Of a stretch of 46,645 nt of DNA, positions 37,532 to 46,577 are shown piece by piece. The notes under the pieces are model-generated. The model made no database searches, was not told the origin of the DNA, and saw only the letters and a list, made by a program, of their open reading frames with translations. The DNA is from Elusimicrobia bacterium CG1_02_56_21 (lineage in GTDB: Bacteria > Elusimicrobiota > Elusimicrobia > Elusimicrobiales > UBA9959). A program made the position numbers and the translations under genes. The stretch's first letter is position 1. Each line of letters opens with the position of its first letter. Location: NCBI GenBank assembly GCA_001871115.1, contig MNUR01000001.1, positions 1-46,645 of the forward strand. The letters run 5' to 3'.

Positions 37532-37560
37532 TTAATTGACTTAGCGTCTTAATTGTCAAT
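37532..37560 (+). promoter_or_regulatory. Operator-like repeats upstream of the sugar ABC cluster
   Basis: TTAATTGAC (37532-37540) and TTAATTGTC (37549-37557) form a direct repeat with 17-base periodicity. ATTGAC and GTCAAT also make an inverted repeat across 37535-37560. They lie between TATTAT (37523-37528), a possible -10 box, and the ATG at 37595. The position suits a repressor of a carbohydrate-transport operon. Confidence 0.4.
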
Positions 37561-37594
37561 AGTTCACTCTCAAGCAGGCAAGCAACGGGGCATA

Positions 37595-38854
37595 ATGACA
37601 AAGCGCAACTTTGATAAAAGATATTCCGCAATACTGCCTCTGGGCCTCTGTCTATTTATCCCGCTCCTTTTTTCCCTCTCAGCCTGCTCCCGCCCCGTCC
37701 CCGATGATTCAAAAAAAATAGTGGTCTGGGAGCAGGAGGACGCCCAGGTCGCACCCTATATAGATTCCGTCTTTCAGGCTTTTAAAAAGCTGCCCGAGAA
37801 CGCCGGAATTGAAATAACCCGCACCCATTACCAGACCGAGGATCTGCGCTCTCAGTTCCAGGCCGCTTCGCTGGCCGGCGTTCCTCCGGACCTCCTGCTC
37901 GGGCCTTCCGATACCGCCGGGCTTTACGCCGTCTCCGGTTTTATTATGCCGCTGGACGGGCATTTCGACTTTTCCCGCTATAATGCGCCGGTCGTAGAAG
38001 CTATTACGCTGGACGGTCATTCCTGGGGCGTGCCTGTCTCTAACGGCAACCACCTGATGATGTTTTATAACAAAAAATTAGTCAAATCCCCCCCGGGGAC
38101 GACGGACGAGCTTTTTGCCTACTGCGCGGGCCCGGCCAAAGCGCTCAAGCTTGACCGCTGCATCGCCTTCGACATGGGGGAGCCGTTCTGGCTGATGCCC
38201 TGGCTGGGCGCTTTCGGCGGCTGGCCGATGGCCGGTAAAAAGCCGACCCTGGACACCCGGGCAATGCGCGACACGGTGAACTTCTACCTGGAGCTGAAGT
38301 ACGACAAAAAATACGTGCCGATGGAATGTGATTATAACTGCATGGACTCCCTTTTCAAGGAGAATAAGGCCGCTTTCATCATTAACGGGGACTGGGCCAT
38401 TTCAGGCTACCAGAAACATTTTAAAAAAGACTTCGGGCTTTGTATCATCCCCAGACTTTCACGGACCGGGCGCTATCCTTCCCCGATGGTAAGCGGCAAA
38501 TATTTCATGGTCAGCGCCGGGGCCAAACCCGAAAAGATGGCCCTGCTCAAGCGCTTGCTTGAATTTTACACCTCCAAAGAGAACCAGGTGAGGCAGTACC
38601 AGGTCCTTACCCGCCTGCCCGCGCTTAAAGCCGCCGGCTCAGCCCCGGAAATAACCTCTGACGAGGTTTCCCGTATCTCACTGGACCAGATCTTGAAAGG
38701 CCGGCCCATGCCTATGGCGACGGAGATGCGCGCGGTCTGGGACTCGGCGCGCAATTACCTGGGGATGGCTACTACCCGGAAGCTCGACGTGGATACCGCC
38801 GTCCGCAAGATGCAGGAGAATGCCGAGAAAAAGATAGAAGAGATGAACGAGTAA
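37595..38854 (+). CDS. Sugar ABC transporter substrate-binding lipoprotein (MalE-like)
   Basis: I prefer the ATG at 37595 to the TTG at 37553 because it yields a normal lipoprotein signal (MTKRNFDKRYSAILPLGLCLFIPLLFSLSAC, with the lipobox LSAC). The 419-residue protein has the family-1 solute-binding pattern: IVVWEQEDAQ at the start, a middle GVPVSNGNHLMMFYNKKLV and the KAAFIINGDWAISGY motif. These bind maltose, maltodextrin or other oligosaccharides; the actual ligand is unknown. It heads a cluster with two permeases and an ATPase. Confidence 0.92.
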   Translation: MTKRNFDKRYSAILPLGLCLFIPLLFSLSACSRPVPDDSKKIVVWEQEDAQVAPYIDSVFQAFKKLPENAGIEITRTHYQTEDLRSQFQAASLAGVPPDLLLGPSDTAGLYAVSGFIMPLDGHFDFSRYNAPVVEAITLDGHSWGVPVSNGNHLMMFYNKKLVKSPPGTTDELFAYCAGPAKALKLDRCIAFDMGEPFWLMPWLGAFGGWPMAGKKPTLDTRAMRDTVNFYLELKYDKKYVPMECDYNCMDSLFKENKAAFIINGDWAISGYQKHFKKDFGLCIIPRLSRTGRYPSPMVSGKYFMVSAGAKPEKMALLKRLLEFYTSKENQVRQYQVLTRLPALKAAGSAPEITSDEVSRISLDQILKGRPMPMATEMRAVWDSARNYLGMATTRKLDVDTAVRKMQENAEKKIEEMNE

Positions 38855-38895
38855 GAGGCCGGGGCCGGGAAGCGTAAATACCTGTAACAGCTAAG

Positions 38896-40080
38896 ATGGA
38901 AATTTTAAAGTCTATATACGAAGTAGCCTGGTTTATCCTCCTGATAGCCGGCGGCGTGGCCGTGCTGGAAGGATACCTATACTCCCATTTTAAATTCTAC
39001 CGCAAACCGCTGTTCGAAGTTTCAGCGCTTATAGTTTTTCCCCTTCTCGGCCTGCTCGCGCTGAAAACCTTCGGGCTCGCGGCTCCGGGTTCCTATTCCT
39101 GGCTTGCGGTTTCAGAAGTTCTTATCCTTTTATTTTTCCGCTTTGCAGTTAAGGGGCGCCATACCGTACCTTTCATGCTCCTGGCCCCGGCTTTTGTCGG
39201 CCTTGCCCTGCTGCTGGTCTATCCGTTCGTCTTCGAGGTCTATCTCTCCTTCCATGACCTGAAACTGACCACCATAATGATGTGGAAGAATACGGGTACG
39301 CTTCCTTTTGCGGGGATCTCCCAGTATGTAAAGGTTTTCACCACTTCCCCCCTTTCGGAAATAACTTTCTGGGCCCTGCTCGGCCGGACGCTGGTCTGGA
39401 CCTTCTCAAATGTGTTCTTTCACGTAACCGGCGGCTTTATCCTGGCCCTGATGCTCAATAACCAGATACGGTTTAAGGGAATCTACCGCACGCTGCTGGT
39501 TATCCCCTGGGCCATGCCGCAGGTGGTGGCGGTGCTCGCCATGCGCGGCGAGTTCCATGCTACGAACGGGTTTGTAAATATCATTATTACAAAGCTTCTC
39601 GATACTCTGCCTTTCCTTGGCAGCCTGGGCGTGGCCCCCGTGCAGTGGCTGAGCGATTATCCGCTGCTTACCTGCACCCTTATAAATGTGTGGCTGGGTA
39701 TACCTTTTATGATGGTTGTGATCCTGGGCGGCCTCCAGTCCATCTCAAGCTCTTATTACGACGCCGCCGATATAGACGGGGCCTCCTATCTGCAGAAGCT
39801 GCGCTATATAACCCTGCCGCTTATACGGCCCGTCCTTATGCCGGCCGTTACTCTGGGAACGGTGTGGACCTTCAATAATATAAACGTCATCTATCTGGTC
39901 ACCGGCCAGGCCGGCGGCACGGAGCAGGCGGATATCCTGGTTTCCGCCCTCTACAAGGCCGCCTTCACCTATAACCGGTACAGTTACTCGGCCGCCTTCG
40001 CCATAGTGGTGTTCGCTATGCTCTTCTTCTTCTCTGTTTTCTATCTAAAGACATTTGACGCCGCCAAGGATGAGAGATAA
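38896..40080 (+). CDS. Sugar ABC transporter permease (MalF-like)
   Basis: This 394-residue membrane protein has about eight helices. Three hydrophobic segments at the N-terminus (WFILLIAGGVAVLEGYL, VSALIVFPLLGLLALKTF, WLAVSEVLILLFFRFAV) precede the standard six-helix permease domain, as in MalF. The EAA loop, where the ATPase docks, is DAADIDGASYLQKLRYITLPLIRP. The large MalF periplasmic P2 loop is absent. It pairs with the MalG-like permease two bases downstream. Confidence 0.93.
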   Translation: MEILKSIYEVAWFILLIAGGVAVLEGYLYSHFKFYRKPLFEVSALIVFPLLGLLALKTFGLAAPGSYSWLAVSEVLILLFFRFAVKGRHTVPFMLLAPAFVGLALLLVYPFVFEVYLSFHDLKLTTIMMWKNTGTLPFAGISQYVKVFTTSPLSEITFWALLGRTLVWTFSNVFFHVTGGFILALMLNNQIRFKGIYRTLLVIPWAMPQVVAVLAMRGEFHATNGFVNIIITKLLDTLPFLGSLGVAPVQWLSDYPLLTCTLINVWLGIPFMMVVILGGLQSISSSYYDAADIDGASYLQKLRYITLPLIRPVLMPAVTLGTVWTFNNINVIYLVTGQAGGTEQADILVSALYKAAFTYNRYSYSAAFAIVVFAMLFFFSVFYLKTFDAAKDER

Positions 40081-40081
40081 T

Positions 40082-40936
40082 ATGAAGAAACAATTGTCCG
40101 CGGCCGCAAAGAGAAAACGGCTCCAGCATTTCTTTATACATGCCGGCATTATTCTTTTTGCCGGCGCCTGCGTGTATCCGCTGCTCCGGATACTCACGGT
40201 GTCCCTCCGTCCCGGGGATAAGCTTTTTTCCACCGACCTTTCGCTTATCCCGGCCGGCGCCACCTTTGTCTCCTATGCCCGCCTGCTGGGTGATACGATG
40301 TTCCTCCGCTGGCTGTGGAACTCACTTATCATCACGCTGGCCACCTCTTTTATAGGCGTCTCCCTGGCCTCCACCGCCGCTTACGCTTTCTCCCGCTTCC
40401 GCTTCCCGGGGAAGAAGGCCGGGATGATCCTGCTTCTTTCCAGCCAGATGATACCCGCGGGCATGCTGATACTCCCCCTTTTCCTGATGATCATGAAGCT
40501 GAAACTGATGAATACTTATCTCGGGATGATCATCGCTTACTCGGTGTCGTCGCTGCCTTTCAGCATCTGGATACTGAAGGGCTACTACGACACCATCCCC
40601 CGCTCGCTGGAGGAAGCCGCGCTGGTGGACGGAACCAGCCAGGTAGGCGCTTTCTGGCGCATCATACTGCCGCTGTCCACCCCGGCGCTGAGCATAGCTT
40701 TCTTGTTTAATTTTACCACCGCCTGGAACGAATACCTGGTGGCCCGCGTGGTGCTGTTCAGCAGCAAGCAGTACACCTGGACGCTCGGTCTTTTCGAGCT
40801 TCAGGGCCAGTATATAACGCAGTGGGGCATGTTCGCCGCAGGCTCCATGCTGGTCACTATCCCGGTATTGTGCGTGTTCCTGTATTCGTCCAAATGGCTT
40901 ATTTCCGGTCTGACGCTTGGCAGCGTGAAAGGATAA
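40082..40936 (+). CDS. Sugar ABC transporter permease (MalG-like)
   Basis: The start at 40082 follows the upstream stop by one base and gives 284 residues with six transmembrane helices. The EAA motif is LEEAALVDGTSQVGAFWRIILPLSTPALS. The C-terminal region (LGLFELQGQYITQWGMFAAGSMLVTIPVL to LTLGSVKG) is typical of MalG/UgpE. It forms a heterodimer with the preceding permease. Confidence 0.94.
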   Translation: MKKQLSAAAKRKRLQHFFIHAGIILFAGACVYPLLRILTVSLRPGDKLFSTDLSLIPAGATFVSYARLLGDTMFLRWLWNSLIITLATSFIGVSLASTAAYAFSRFRFPGKKAGMILLLSSQMIPAGMLILPLFLMIMKLKLMNTYLGMIIAYSVSSLPFSIWILKGYYDTIPRSLEEAALVDGTSQVGAFWRIILPLSTPALSIAFLFNFTTAWNEYLVARVVLFSSKQYTWTLGLFELQGQYITQWGMFAAGSMLVTIPVLCVFLYSSKWLISGLTLGSVKG

Positions 40937-40939
40937 TTT

Positions 40940-42040
40940 ATGGCTACAGTTCAATTTAAGAAAATAGTGAAGAAATTCGGGGATAACCTCGTGCTTAACG
41001 GCGTAGACGTCGAGATAAAGGACCACGAGTTCGTGGTCATCGTCGGGCCTTCCGGCTGCGGCAAGACCACCCTGCTCAGGATGCTGGCCGGCCTGGAAGA
41101 GATCACCGACGGTGAAATATTCATAGACAATCTGCTCGTAAACGAGCTGCACCCCTCAAAGCGCGAGATAGCCATGGTTTTCCAGGATTACGCCCTTTAC
41201 CCGCATATGACGGTGGAGCAGAATATGAATTTCGCCCTGCGGCTGCGCAAGATGGACAAGGCCGAGATAGCCGGGCGCGTTAAGGAAGCCGCTAATATCC
41301 TCCAGCTTAACAAGTTCCTGGAGCGGATGCCCAAGCAGCTCTCCGGCGGCCAGCGCCAGCGCGTAGCCATAGGCCGGGCGATAGTGCGCAAACCCAAGGT
41401 GTTTCTATTCGACGAGCCGCTTTCCAACCTGGACGCAAAACTCCGCGAGGAGATGCGCGTAGAGATAGCCAAGCTTTATCAGCGGCTGAACGCCACTATA
41501 TTATATGTAACCCATGACCAGGTAGAGGCCATGACGCTGGCCGGGCGGATAGTTATAATGAACCACGGGATAGTCCAGCAGGTAGGTTCCCCCATAGAGG
41601 TCTACAGGAAGCCCGTAAACCTGTTCGTGGCCGGGTTTATCGGCAGCCCCACCATGAATTTCCTCTCCGGCCGGCTTAAGCTGGAGAACGGAACAGCCGT
41701 TTTCTTTAATAAATTTATTACTATGCCCATCCCCGCTTTTGTGCTGCCGCAAAGCGAGGCGCAGGACGGCCGCGAGGTAGTTCTGGGCGTCAGGCCCGAC
41801 GATGTGCTGGTGGAGCGCCCCGGGGGCGAGAAATGCTCCGGGAAAATAGAGGGCGTGCTCGAGGTTTGCGAACTGCTGGGGCATAGGGAAAACCTTTACC
41901 TTAAGGTGGGCGGCCAGCGCGTCCTGGCTACGGTGGAAGCTTTCTTTAACCGCAGCCCGGGCAGCGCGGTAAGCCTGTGCTTCAACTACCAGAACATGCA
42001 CGTTTTTGACAAGGCTACGGAGCAGCGGATAAGCGAGTAG
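40940..42040 (+). CDS. Sugar ABC transporter ATP-binding protein (MalK/UgpC-like)
   Basis: This 366-residue ATPase has Walker [20 protein letters not shown], signature [19 protein letters not shown], Walker [17 protein letters not shown] and the His switch YVTHDQVEA. The C-terminal third is a MOP-like/TOBE regulatory domain ([17 protein letters not shown]), as in MalK, MsmK and UgpC. It starts three bases after the MalG-like gene and completes a full importer. Confidence 0.95.
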   Translation: MATVQFKKIVKKFGDNLVLNGVDVEIKDHEFVVIVGPSGCGKTTLLRMLAGLEEITDGEIFIDNLLVNELHPSKREIAMVFQDYALYPHMTVEQNMNFALRLRKMDKAEIAGRVKEAANILQLNKFLERMPKQLSGGQRQRVAIGRAIVRKPKVFLFDEPLSNLDAKLREEMRVEIAKLYQRLNATILYVTHDQVEAMTLAGRIVIMNHGIVQQVGSPIEVYRKPVNLFVAGFIGSPTMNFLSGRLKLENGTAVFFNKFITMPIPAFVLPQSEAQDGREVVLGVRPDDVLVERPGGEKCSGKIEGVLEVCELLGHRENLYLKVGGQRVLATVEAFFNRSPGSAVSLCFNYQNMHVFDKATEQRISE

Positions 42041-42064
42041 ATAGTTTTTACGGCAGGGATGTTA

Positions 42065-42094
42065 TTGAGTCCCCTGAACAACTTTAAGTATAAT
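42065..42094 (+). promoter_or_regulatory. Promoter of the ferredoxin gene with an overlapping palindrome
   Basis: TTGAGT and TATAAT are 18 bases apart (42065-42070 and 42089-42094). The -10 is overlaid by the palindrome CTTTAA-GTATAA-TTAAAG (42082-42099), a possible regulator-binding site. Confidence 0.6.
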
Positions 42095-42135
42095 TAAAGG
42101 GGAAGATTTAGAAGTAAAAATACGGAGGAATTAAT

Positions 42136-42321
42136 ATGATAGCTACAATAGACGTGGATGCCTGCATAGGCTGCGGACTGTGCGCCAATGACTGCCCCGA
42201 AGTTTTCGAGATGCCTGCCGACAAGGCCGCGGTGAAAGTCACCCCCGTGCCCGCCGACAAGGAAGAGTCCTGCAAAACCGCAGCGACCAACTGCCCCGTG
42301 CAGTGCATTAAGTGCGAGTAA
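42136..42321 (+). CDS. Small [4Fe-4S] ferredoxin
   Basis: This 61-residue ferredoxin resembles the single-cluster Thermotoga type. Cys10, Cys13, Cys16 and Cys53 fit the cluster ligands, while Cys20 and Cys46 fit the disulfide pair known in that type. It has two extra cysteines, Cys57 and Cys60 (CPVQCIKC), so a different ligand set cannot be excluded. A GGAGGA site precedes the ATG. It has its own promoter and terminator, so it is monocistronic. Its redox partner is not evident. Confidence 0.93.
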   Translation: MIATIDVDACIGCGLCANDCPEVFEMPADKAAVKVTPVPADKEESCKTAATNCPVQCIKCE

Positions 42322-42342
42322 GCGCTTAATCAGTAAAATGAA

Positions 42343-42371
42343 ACAGCCCGCTCGTGCGGGCTGTTTTTTTT
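42343..42371 (+). terminator. Intrinsic terminator after the ferredoxin gene
   Basis: ACAGCCCGC pairs perfectly with GCGGGCTGT around a TCGT loop and is followed by eight T residues. On the other strand the A-rich left side gives a weaker T-run that could also serve the convergent MFS gene. Confidence 0.95.
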
Positions 42372-42385
42372 GCCTTAGCTCTGTC

Positions 42386-43699
42386 TCAGGCCGCTTTTAC
42401 GGCGTCCTTTATCTTCAGGAAGGGGATGAGAAGCATGCCGGGCAGGGTGGCCAGGCAGACTATGATGAAGAACTCGGGGTAGCCTACCTTCTGCTGGAGG
42501 AACCCGCTTACAAAGCCGGGGAGAATCATGCCGAAGGCCATTATGCCCGTGGAGATGGCGAAATGGGCGGTCTTGAACTTCTCACCGGTCAGCGTGATCA
42601 TATAGAACATGAAGGCCGTGGTCCCCAGACCGTAACCGAACTGCTCTATCGACACCAGCATCGGTATCAGGCCCGTTGCAAGTGAGAACTGGCGCCCTGC
42701 TACGGTGAAAGAGGCATAAGAGAGGGCCGGCTTGGCATATGACATGTAAACATATGCGAGGTCGGGAATGTTAAGCATGAATGCCAGCGGCCAGATGGTG
42801 CGCCGCAGGCCGTATTTGGATATTATCCAGCCACCCAGCAGGCCCCCTATTATCAGCGATCCCAGTCCTATGGTCCCGTAAATCATGCCTACATCGTACG
42901 TCGCCAGGCCCAGTCCGCCGGCCTGCGCGGTATCCAGCATGAACGGGGCGGTTAGTTTTCCCAGCATCGCCTCACCGAAACGGTAGGTAAGGATGAAGGC
43001 CAGGCCTATCCATACATTTTCCAGTTTGAAATAGGCCGTGAAGATTTCCCCGAACTCCGCGAACATCATGCCCTTGGTCCTGTCCGGCTTGTCCACCGCG
43101 GGAGCAGGGAGGAAGAACTGGTGGTAAAGGAAGAGCAATCCCATGACGGCGGCGGCTATAAGGAGCGCAATGGTCCAGCTGCGGGTAATGTCGCCGGTGG
43201 CGGTCTCTATCTTTCCCGCTATCATGACCAGCCCGCCGGTACAGAAAAGCATGGCCATCCGGTAGAAGAACGCCCTTATCCCCACAAAGAACGCCTGTTT
43301 GCTGTCGTTCATGGAGAGCATGTAGAAGCCGTCCACGGCTATGTCGTGGGTGGCTGAAATAAAGGCGATAACCATGAAGCAGGCCGTCGCGATATACAGG
43401 AAGTGCGGGCTCCGCAGGGAGACGGCCGCGGCAACCAGGCCGATGGCCATCAGGGCCTGTGTCGTGTTTATCCAGGTCCGCTTGGTGGAGTACATGTCTA
43501 TAAGCGGGCCCCAGAACATCTTGATGGCCCAGGGCAGGTAGAGCAGGCTGGTCCAGGCGGCTATCTCCGCGTTGGAGACGCTCATTTTCTTGAAAATAAT
43601 GACGGGCAGCACGTTAACTATCATGTACGGCAGGCCTTCAGCGAAATAGGTAGTGGGTACGTAGGACCAGGGATTTCTATTTTCTGCTTTAGTTATCAT
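42386..43699 (-). CDS. AmpG-like MFS transporter
   Basis: This 437-residue protein has about twelve transmembrane helices. The N-terminus (WSYVPTTYFAEGLPYMIVNVLPVIIFKKMSVSNAEIAAWTSLLYLPWAIKMFWGPLID) and the THDIAVDGFYM segment match the AmpG/PAT subgroup of the major facilitator superfamily. AmpG imports anhydro-muropeptides from the periplasm for cell-wall recycling; more distant relatives carry other substrates. Without recycling genes nearby, the substrate stays open. Confidence 0.82.
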   Translation of the reverse strand: MITKAENRNPWSYVPTTYFAEGLPYMIVNVLPVIIFKKMSVSNAEIAAWTSLLYLPWAIKMFWGPLIDMYSTKRTWINTTQALMAIGLVAAAVSLRSPHFLYIATACFMVIAFISATHDIAVDGFYMLSMNDSKQAFFVGIRAFFYRMAMLFCTGGLVMIAGKIETATGDITRSWTIALLIAAAVMGLLFLYHQFFLPAPAVDKPDRTKGMMFAEFGEIFTAYFKLENVWIGLAFILTYRFGEAMLGKLTAPFMLDTAQAGGLGLATYDVGMIYGTIGLGSLIIGGLLGGWIISKYGLRRTIWPLAFMLNIPDLAYVYMSYAKPALSYASFTVAGRQFSLATGLIPMLVSIEQFGYGLGTTAFMFYMITLTGEKFKTAHFAISTGIMAFGMILPGFVSGFLQQKVGYPEFFIIVCLATLPGMLLIPFLKIKDAVKAA

Positions 43700-43735
43700 G
43701 TTGTTTCCGTATCGTTTAAACTGTTCGTATTAGTA

Positions 43736-43764
43736 ATGATATATTTTGCCGCCCGACTGTTCAA
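43736..43764 (-). promoter_or_regulatory. Promoter of the AmpG-like gene
   Basis: On the minus strand TTGAAC and TATCAT are separated by exactly 17 bases. The predicted start leaves a leader of about 30 bases before the ATG at 43699. Confidence 0.6.
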
Positions 43765-43831
43765 TGAAAAATATGAGAAAACACAAGAGCAACGTTGCCT
43801 TCTCCTTGCGGGTGCTGCGCCCTGATTTTGC

Positions 43832-43837
43832 TAAAAT
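43832..43837 (+). promoter_or_regulatory. Extended -10 box of the AspT-like gene
   Basis: TTGC-TAAAAT forms a TGn extended -10 element that ends six bases before the ATG at 43844. No Shine-Dalgarno sequence fits in the remaining space, so the mRNA should be leaderless. Confidence 0.45.
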
Positions 43838-43843
43838 GACTAT

Positions 43844-45499
43844 ATGGATCTCTTCTCTTTACTTTTTTCCCCCCAATCCGTAGCCTGGTCGGTTTTTGTG
43901 ATCATGCTGGTAGCCTCCGCCGGGCTAGCCCTGGGCAATATTAAGGTTTTCGGCATAAACTTCGGCATAGCCGGGGTCCTGTTCTCCGGCATACTGGCAG
44001 GCCACCTGGGCCTGGATATCAATCGTGAAACTATGGAGTTCCTGCGCGATTTCGGCCTCATACTCTTTGTCTATTCTATCGGTACGCAGGTAGGTCCCGG
44101 TTTTTTCTCCGCTTTCCGCAAGCAGGGGCTGCAGCTTAACCTGTTTGCCGGAGCCGTAGTGCTGGGCGGTGTGGCTGCAACTCTGGCGGCGGTTAAATTC
44201 GGCGGTTTCGACAGCGCGACCGCGGTAGGGATGTATTCCGGCGCGGTTACCAATACCCCTTCACTGGCAGCGGCGCAGCAGGCCCTCGGGGCTGTCAGTG
44301 CCGAGGCGGCCAACAGCGCCTCGGTAGGGTACGCTCTTGCCTATCCCGGCGCGATAGTGGGGATTATCCTGACTATGATGCTTATACGCAGGCTGTTCAG
44401 GGAGGAGGCCGCGCAGGATATGCTGCTGGTGCAAGCGGACAAAGCCGGGTCCGCCCTGGTTAATGCGAATATAACCGTGGAGAATAAGAATCTGGAGGGC
44501 TTGAGGATAAAGGATATCCCGGCCATGAACGAGCTGGGAGTGATGGTTTCCCGCGTTTGCCACGGCGGACAGATCTATATTGCCAGGGACGAGACCGTTA
44601 TCCATACAGGGGATATCCTCCTGGCGGTAGGGCTGGCCGAGAATGTGCGCAAGTTCACGGTTGTAGTCGGCTCAAAGAGCGACGCCGACCTGAAAAAGAT
44701 GCCGAGCCGGATCATCCATTCCCGTGTTATAGTAACGCATAAAGAAGTGATAGGAAAGACCCTGGACGAGCTGAACCTTGAGTCTAAGTACGGAGTCCTG
44801 GCTACGCGTGTGACCCGTGCGGACGTGGAGTTTCTGGTGTCCGACTCTTATACTTTGCAGCTCGCTGATAACCTGGTCCTGGTCGGAGAAGAAACTGATG
44901 TGGCCAAGGCTGCGTCCATACTGGGGAACTCTCCCAAGGACCTCAACCACCCGCAGCTGATCCCCGCTTTTATAGGTATTGCGGCTGGCGTCTTCCTGGG
45001 CTCTATCCCTATCTCTTTCCCCGGTTTATCCGGGCCGATAAAACTGGGCCTGGCCGGCGGGCCGCTTATCATGGCCATTGTCCTTAGCTATGTCCAGCAT
45101 ATCGGCCCGCTTAACTGGTACCTCCCCCCCGCCGGCAACCTTATGCTGCGCGAGCTGGGGATAGTTCTGTTCCTTTCCTGCGTCGGCCTCAAGGCAGGGG
45201 GCAGGTTCTTTGAAACACTGCTTAACGGCAACGGTATCCGTATTGTGATGTTCTCTTTCCTGGTAACCGTACTGCCGATAATGATACTTGGAATATTGGC
45301 CAAGGCCAGGCTAAAACTTAATTATGTAGCGCTGTGCGGCGCGCTGGCCGGCTCTATGACCGATCCTCCCGCGCTGGCTTTCGCCAACGCTATGAGCCCG
45401 TCTAATCTTTCCGCCATGTCCTATGCCACGGTTTATCCGCTTGTAATGATCATGCGCGTAATTTCCGCGCAGGTAATGGCTATGCTCCTCCTAAGATGA
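43844..45499 (+). CDS. AspT/YidE/YbjL-family transporter with two TrkA-C domains
   Basis: This 551-residue protein has two membrane modules (about residues 1-185 and 365-551). They are separated by two cytosolic TrkA-C-type domains (NITVENKNLEGLRIKDI and RVIVTHKEVIGKTLDELNLES). Each membrane half repeats the AspT-Al exchanger pattern, e.g. GMYSGAVTNTPSLAAAQQAL and CGALAGSMTDPPALAFANAM. Known members include the aspartate:alanine antiporter AspT; most are uncharacterised. Its end overlaps the AEC transporter gene by four bases. Confidence 0.9.
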   Translation: MDLFSLLFSPQSVAWSVFVIMLVASAGLALGNIKVFGINFGIAGVLFSGILAGHLGLDINRETMEFLRDFGLILFVYSIGTQVGPGFFSAFRKQGLQLNLFAGAVVLGGVAATLAAVKFGGFDSATAVGMYSGAVTNTPSLAAAQQALGAVSAEAANSASVGYALAYPGAIVGIILTMMLIRRLFREEAAQDMLLVQADKAGSALVNANITVENKNLEGLRIKDIPAMNELGVMVSRVCHGGQIYIARDETVIHTGDILLAVGLAENVRKFTVVVGSKSDADLKKMPSRIIHSRVIVTHKEVIGKTLDELNLESKYGVLATRVTRADVEFLVSDSYTLQLADNLVLVGEETDVAKAASILGNSPKDLNHPQLIPAFIGIAAGVFLGSIPISFPGLSGPIKLGLAGGPLIMAIVLSYVQHIGPLNWYLPPAGNLMLRELGIVLFLSCVGLKAGGRFFETLLNGNGIRIVMFSFLVTVLPIMILGILAKARLKLNYVALCGALAGSMTDPPALAFANAMSPSNLSAMSYATVYPLVMIMRVISAQVMAMLLLR

Positions 45500-46407
45500 C
45501 CGTAATTATCGCCAATTTGTCTTTAGTGCTCGCGGCCGGCTGGCTGTTTCGCAAGTACGGTATCGTTCAGGAAGGCGCGGAGAAGGCTTTTAACCAGTAT
45601 CTTTACTACCTCGCCCTCCCGGCCCTGGTCATCCTCAAGATCGCCGACACCGGCCTCTCCGGCCTGGGCTGGCGGTTCTTGGCCGCCAATACGCTGCCGC
45701 TGGCCGCTGTAATGGCCGTCATCTGGATCCTTTGGAAAGCCAATGCCCTGGACTGGCGCTTCGCCCGGCTGCTGCTTATAGTATCCGTGCTGGGGAATAC
45801 TGTTTATCTTGGCTTTCCGGTTGCGGTTATGCGTTTTGGCGAGGACGCGATAGGCTACGCCGCGATAGCCACCTCCATCCAGAATATCTTTATTTTCACC
45901 TTTGGGTTTGTGCTGATGACGCTAATTCATGAAGGAACCTGTCCTCCCTCACGGTTTCTGCGGCTCATCGGGCGTAACGTGGTTCTCTGGTCCTCCGTAG
46001 CGGGCCTGGTTATGTCAGCCTTCGGCCTCCGCCTGCCGGAACTCCTGCATAAGGTCCTTTCAGACATAGGTAAAACTACGCTGCCGCTGTCTCTTTTTAC
46101 CATAGGAGTCAGCCTGTACGGCAAGAGAATAGCTCATAACCTGCCGCGCATAGCGCTGGTCAGCGGTTTCAAGCTGCTTTTGCTGCCGTTTTTTTATATC
46201 GCGTCAGCGCGGGTTCTCGGGTTCGAGGGTTTCGTCTCGAAAGTGACCTTTATCGAAATTGTGATGCCGGTGGCCGTGCTCAATTATGTGATAGCCGCGG
46301 AATTCGACTTTGACGCTGACCTGGTAAGCCAGAGCATACTTTTTTCCACGCTTGTGTTCTTTCCGCTCCTGTATCTTTATGACTGGGCTATAAAGGTGTT
46401 CCTCTAG
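45496..46407 (+). CDS. AEC (auxin efflux carrier) family transporter
   Basis: This 303-residue protein has about ten hydrophobic helices in two halves, with the AEC features NQYLYYLALPALVILKIADTGL near the start and GNTVYLGFPVAVMRFGEDAIGYAAI in the middle. Bacterial members such as MdcF or MleP are thought to carry malonate, malate or other carboxylates. Translational coupling to the AspT-like gene suggests related organic-acid substrates. The last codons and the TAG stop lie within the left arm of an inverted-repeat element, so the C-terminus may have been altered by insertion. Confidence 0.88.
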   Translation: MTVIIANLSLVLAAGWLFRKYGIVQEGAEKAFNQYLYYLALPALVILKIADTGLSGLGWRFLAANTLPLAAVMAVIWILWKANALDWRFARLLLIVSVLGNTVYLGFPVAVMRFGEDAIGYAAIATSIQNIFIFTFGFVLMTLIHEGTCPPSRFLRLIGRNVVLWSSVAGLVMSAFGLRLPELLHKVLSDIGKTTLPLSLFTIGVSLYGKRIAHNLPRIALVSGFKLLLLPFFYIASARVLGFEGFVSKVTFIEIVMPVAVLNYVIAAEFDFDADLVSQSILFSTLVFFPLLYLYDWAIKVFL

Positions 46408-46577
46408 GAGCCTGTCCGGCATAAGCAATTTCGCCTGCAATTGTCCCTTTTGTCCTGCGCTTTCGCGCCGCTCAACTCACAACCTCCGTCGAGGGTGCTC
46501 GTCTCGCGGCGCTTCGGCTCGGCTCCAAAATAGACAATTTCGTCATGAAAGCCTTATGTCGGACAGGCTCCTAGAGG
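46401..46577 (+). repeat. 177-bp inverted-repeat element (MITE-like)
   Basis: The ends are 25-base inverted repeats with one mismatch: CCTCTAGGAGCCTGTCCGGC... at 46401-46425 against the reverse complement of 46553-46577. Complementarity continues imperfectly inward (AATTGTC/GACAATT), and GCGCCGC (46465-46471) pairs with GCGGCGC (46506-46512), so the whole element can fold into a long hairpin. No ORF is inside. No clear target-site duplication is seen. It covers the stop codon of the AEC gene. It could be a non-autonomous transposon or a dispersed palindromic repeat. Confidence 0.75.
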
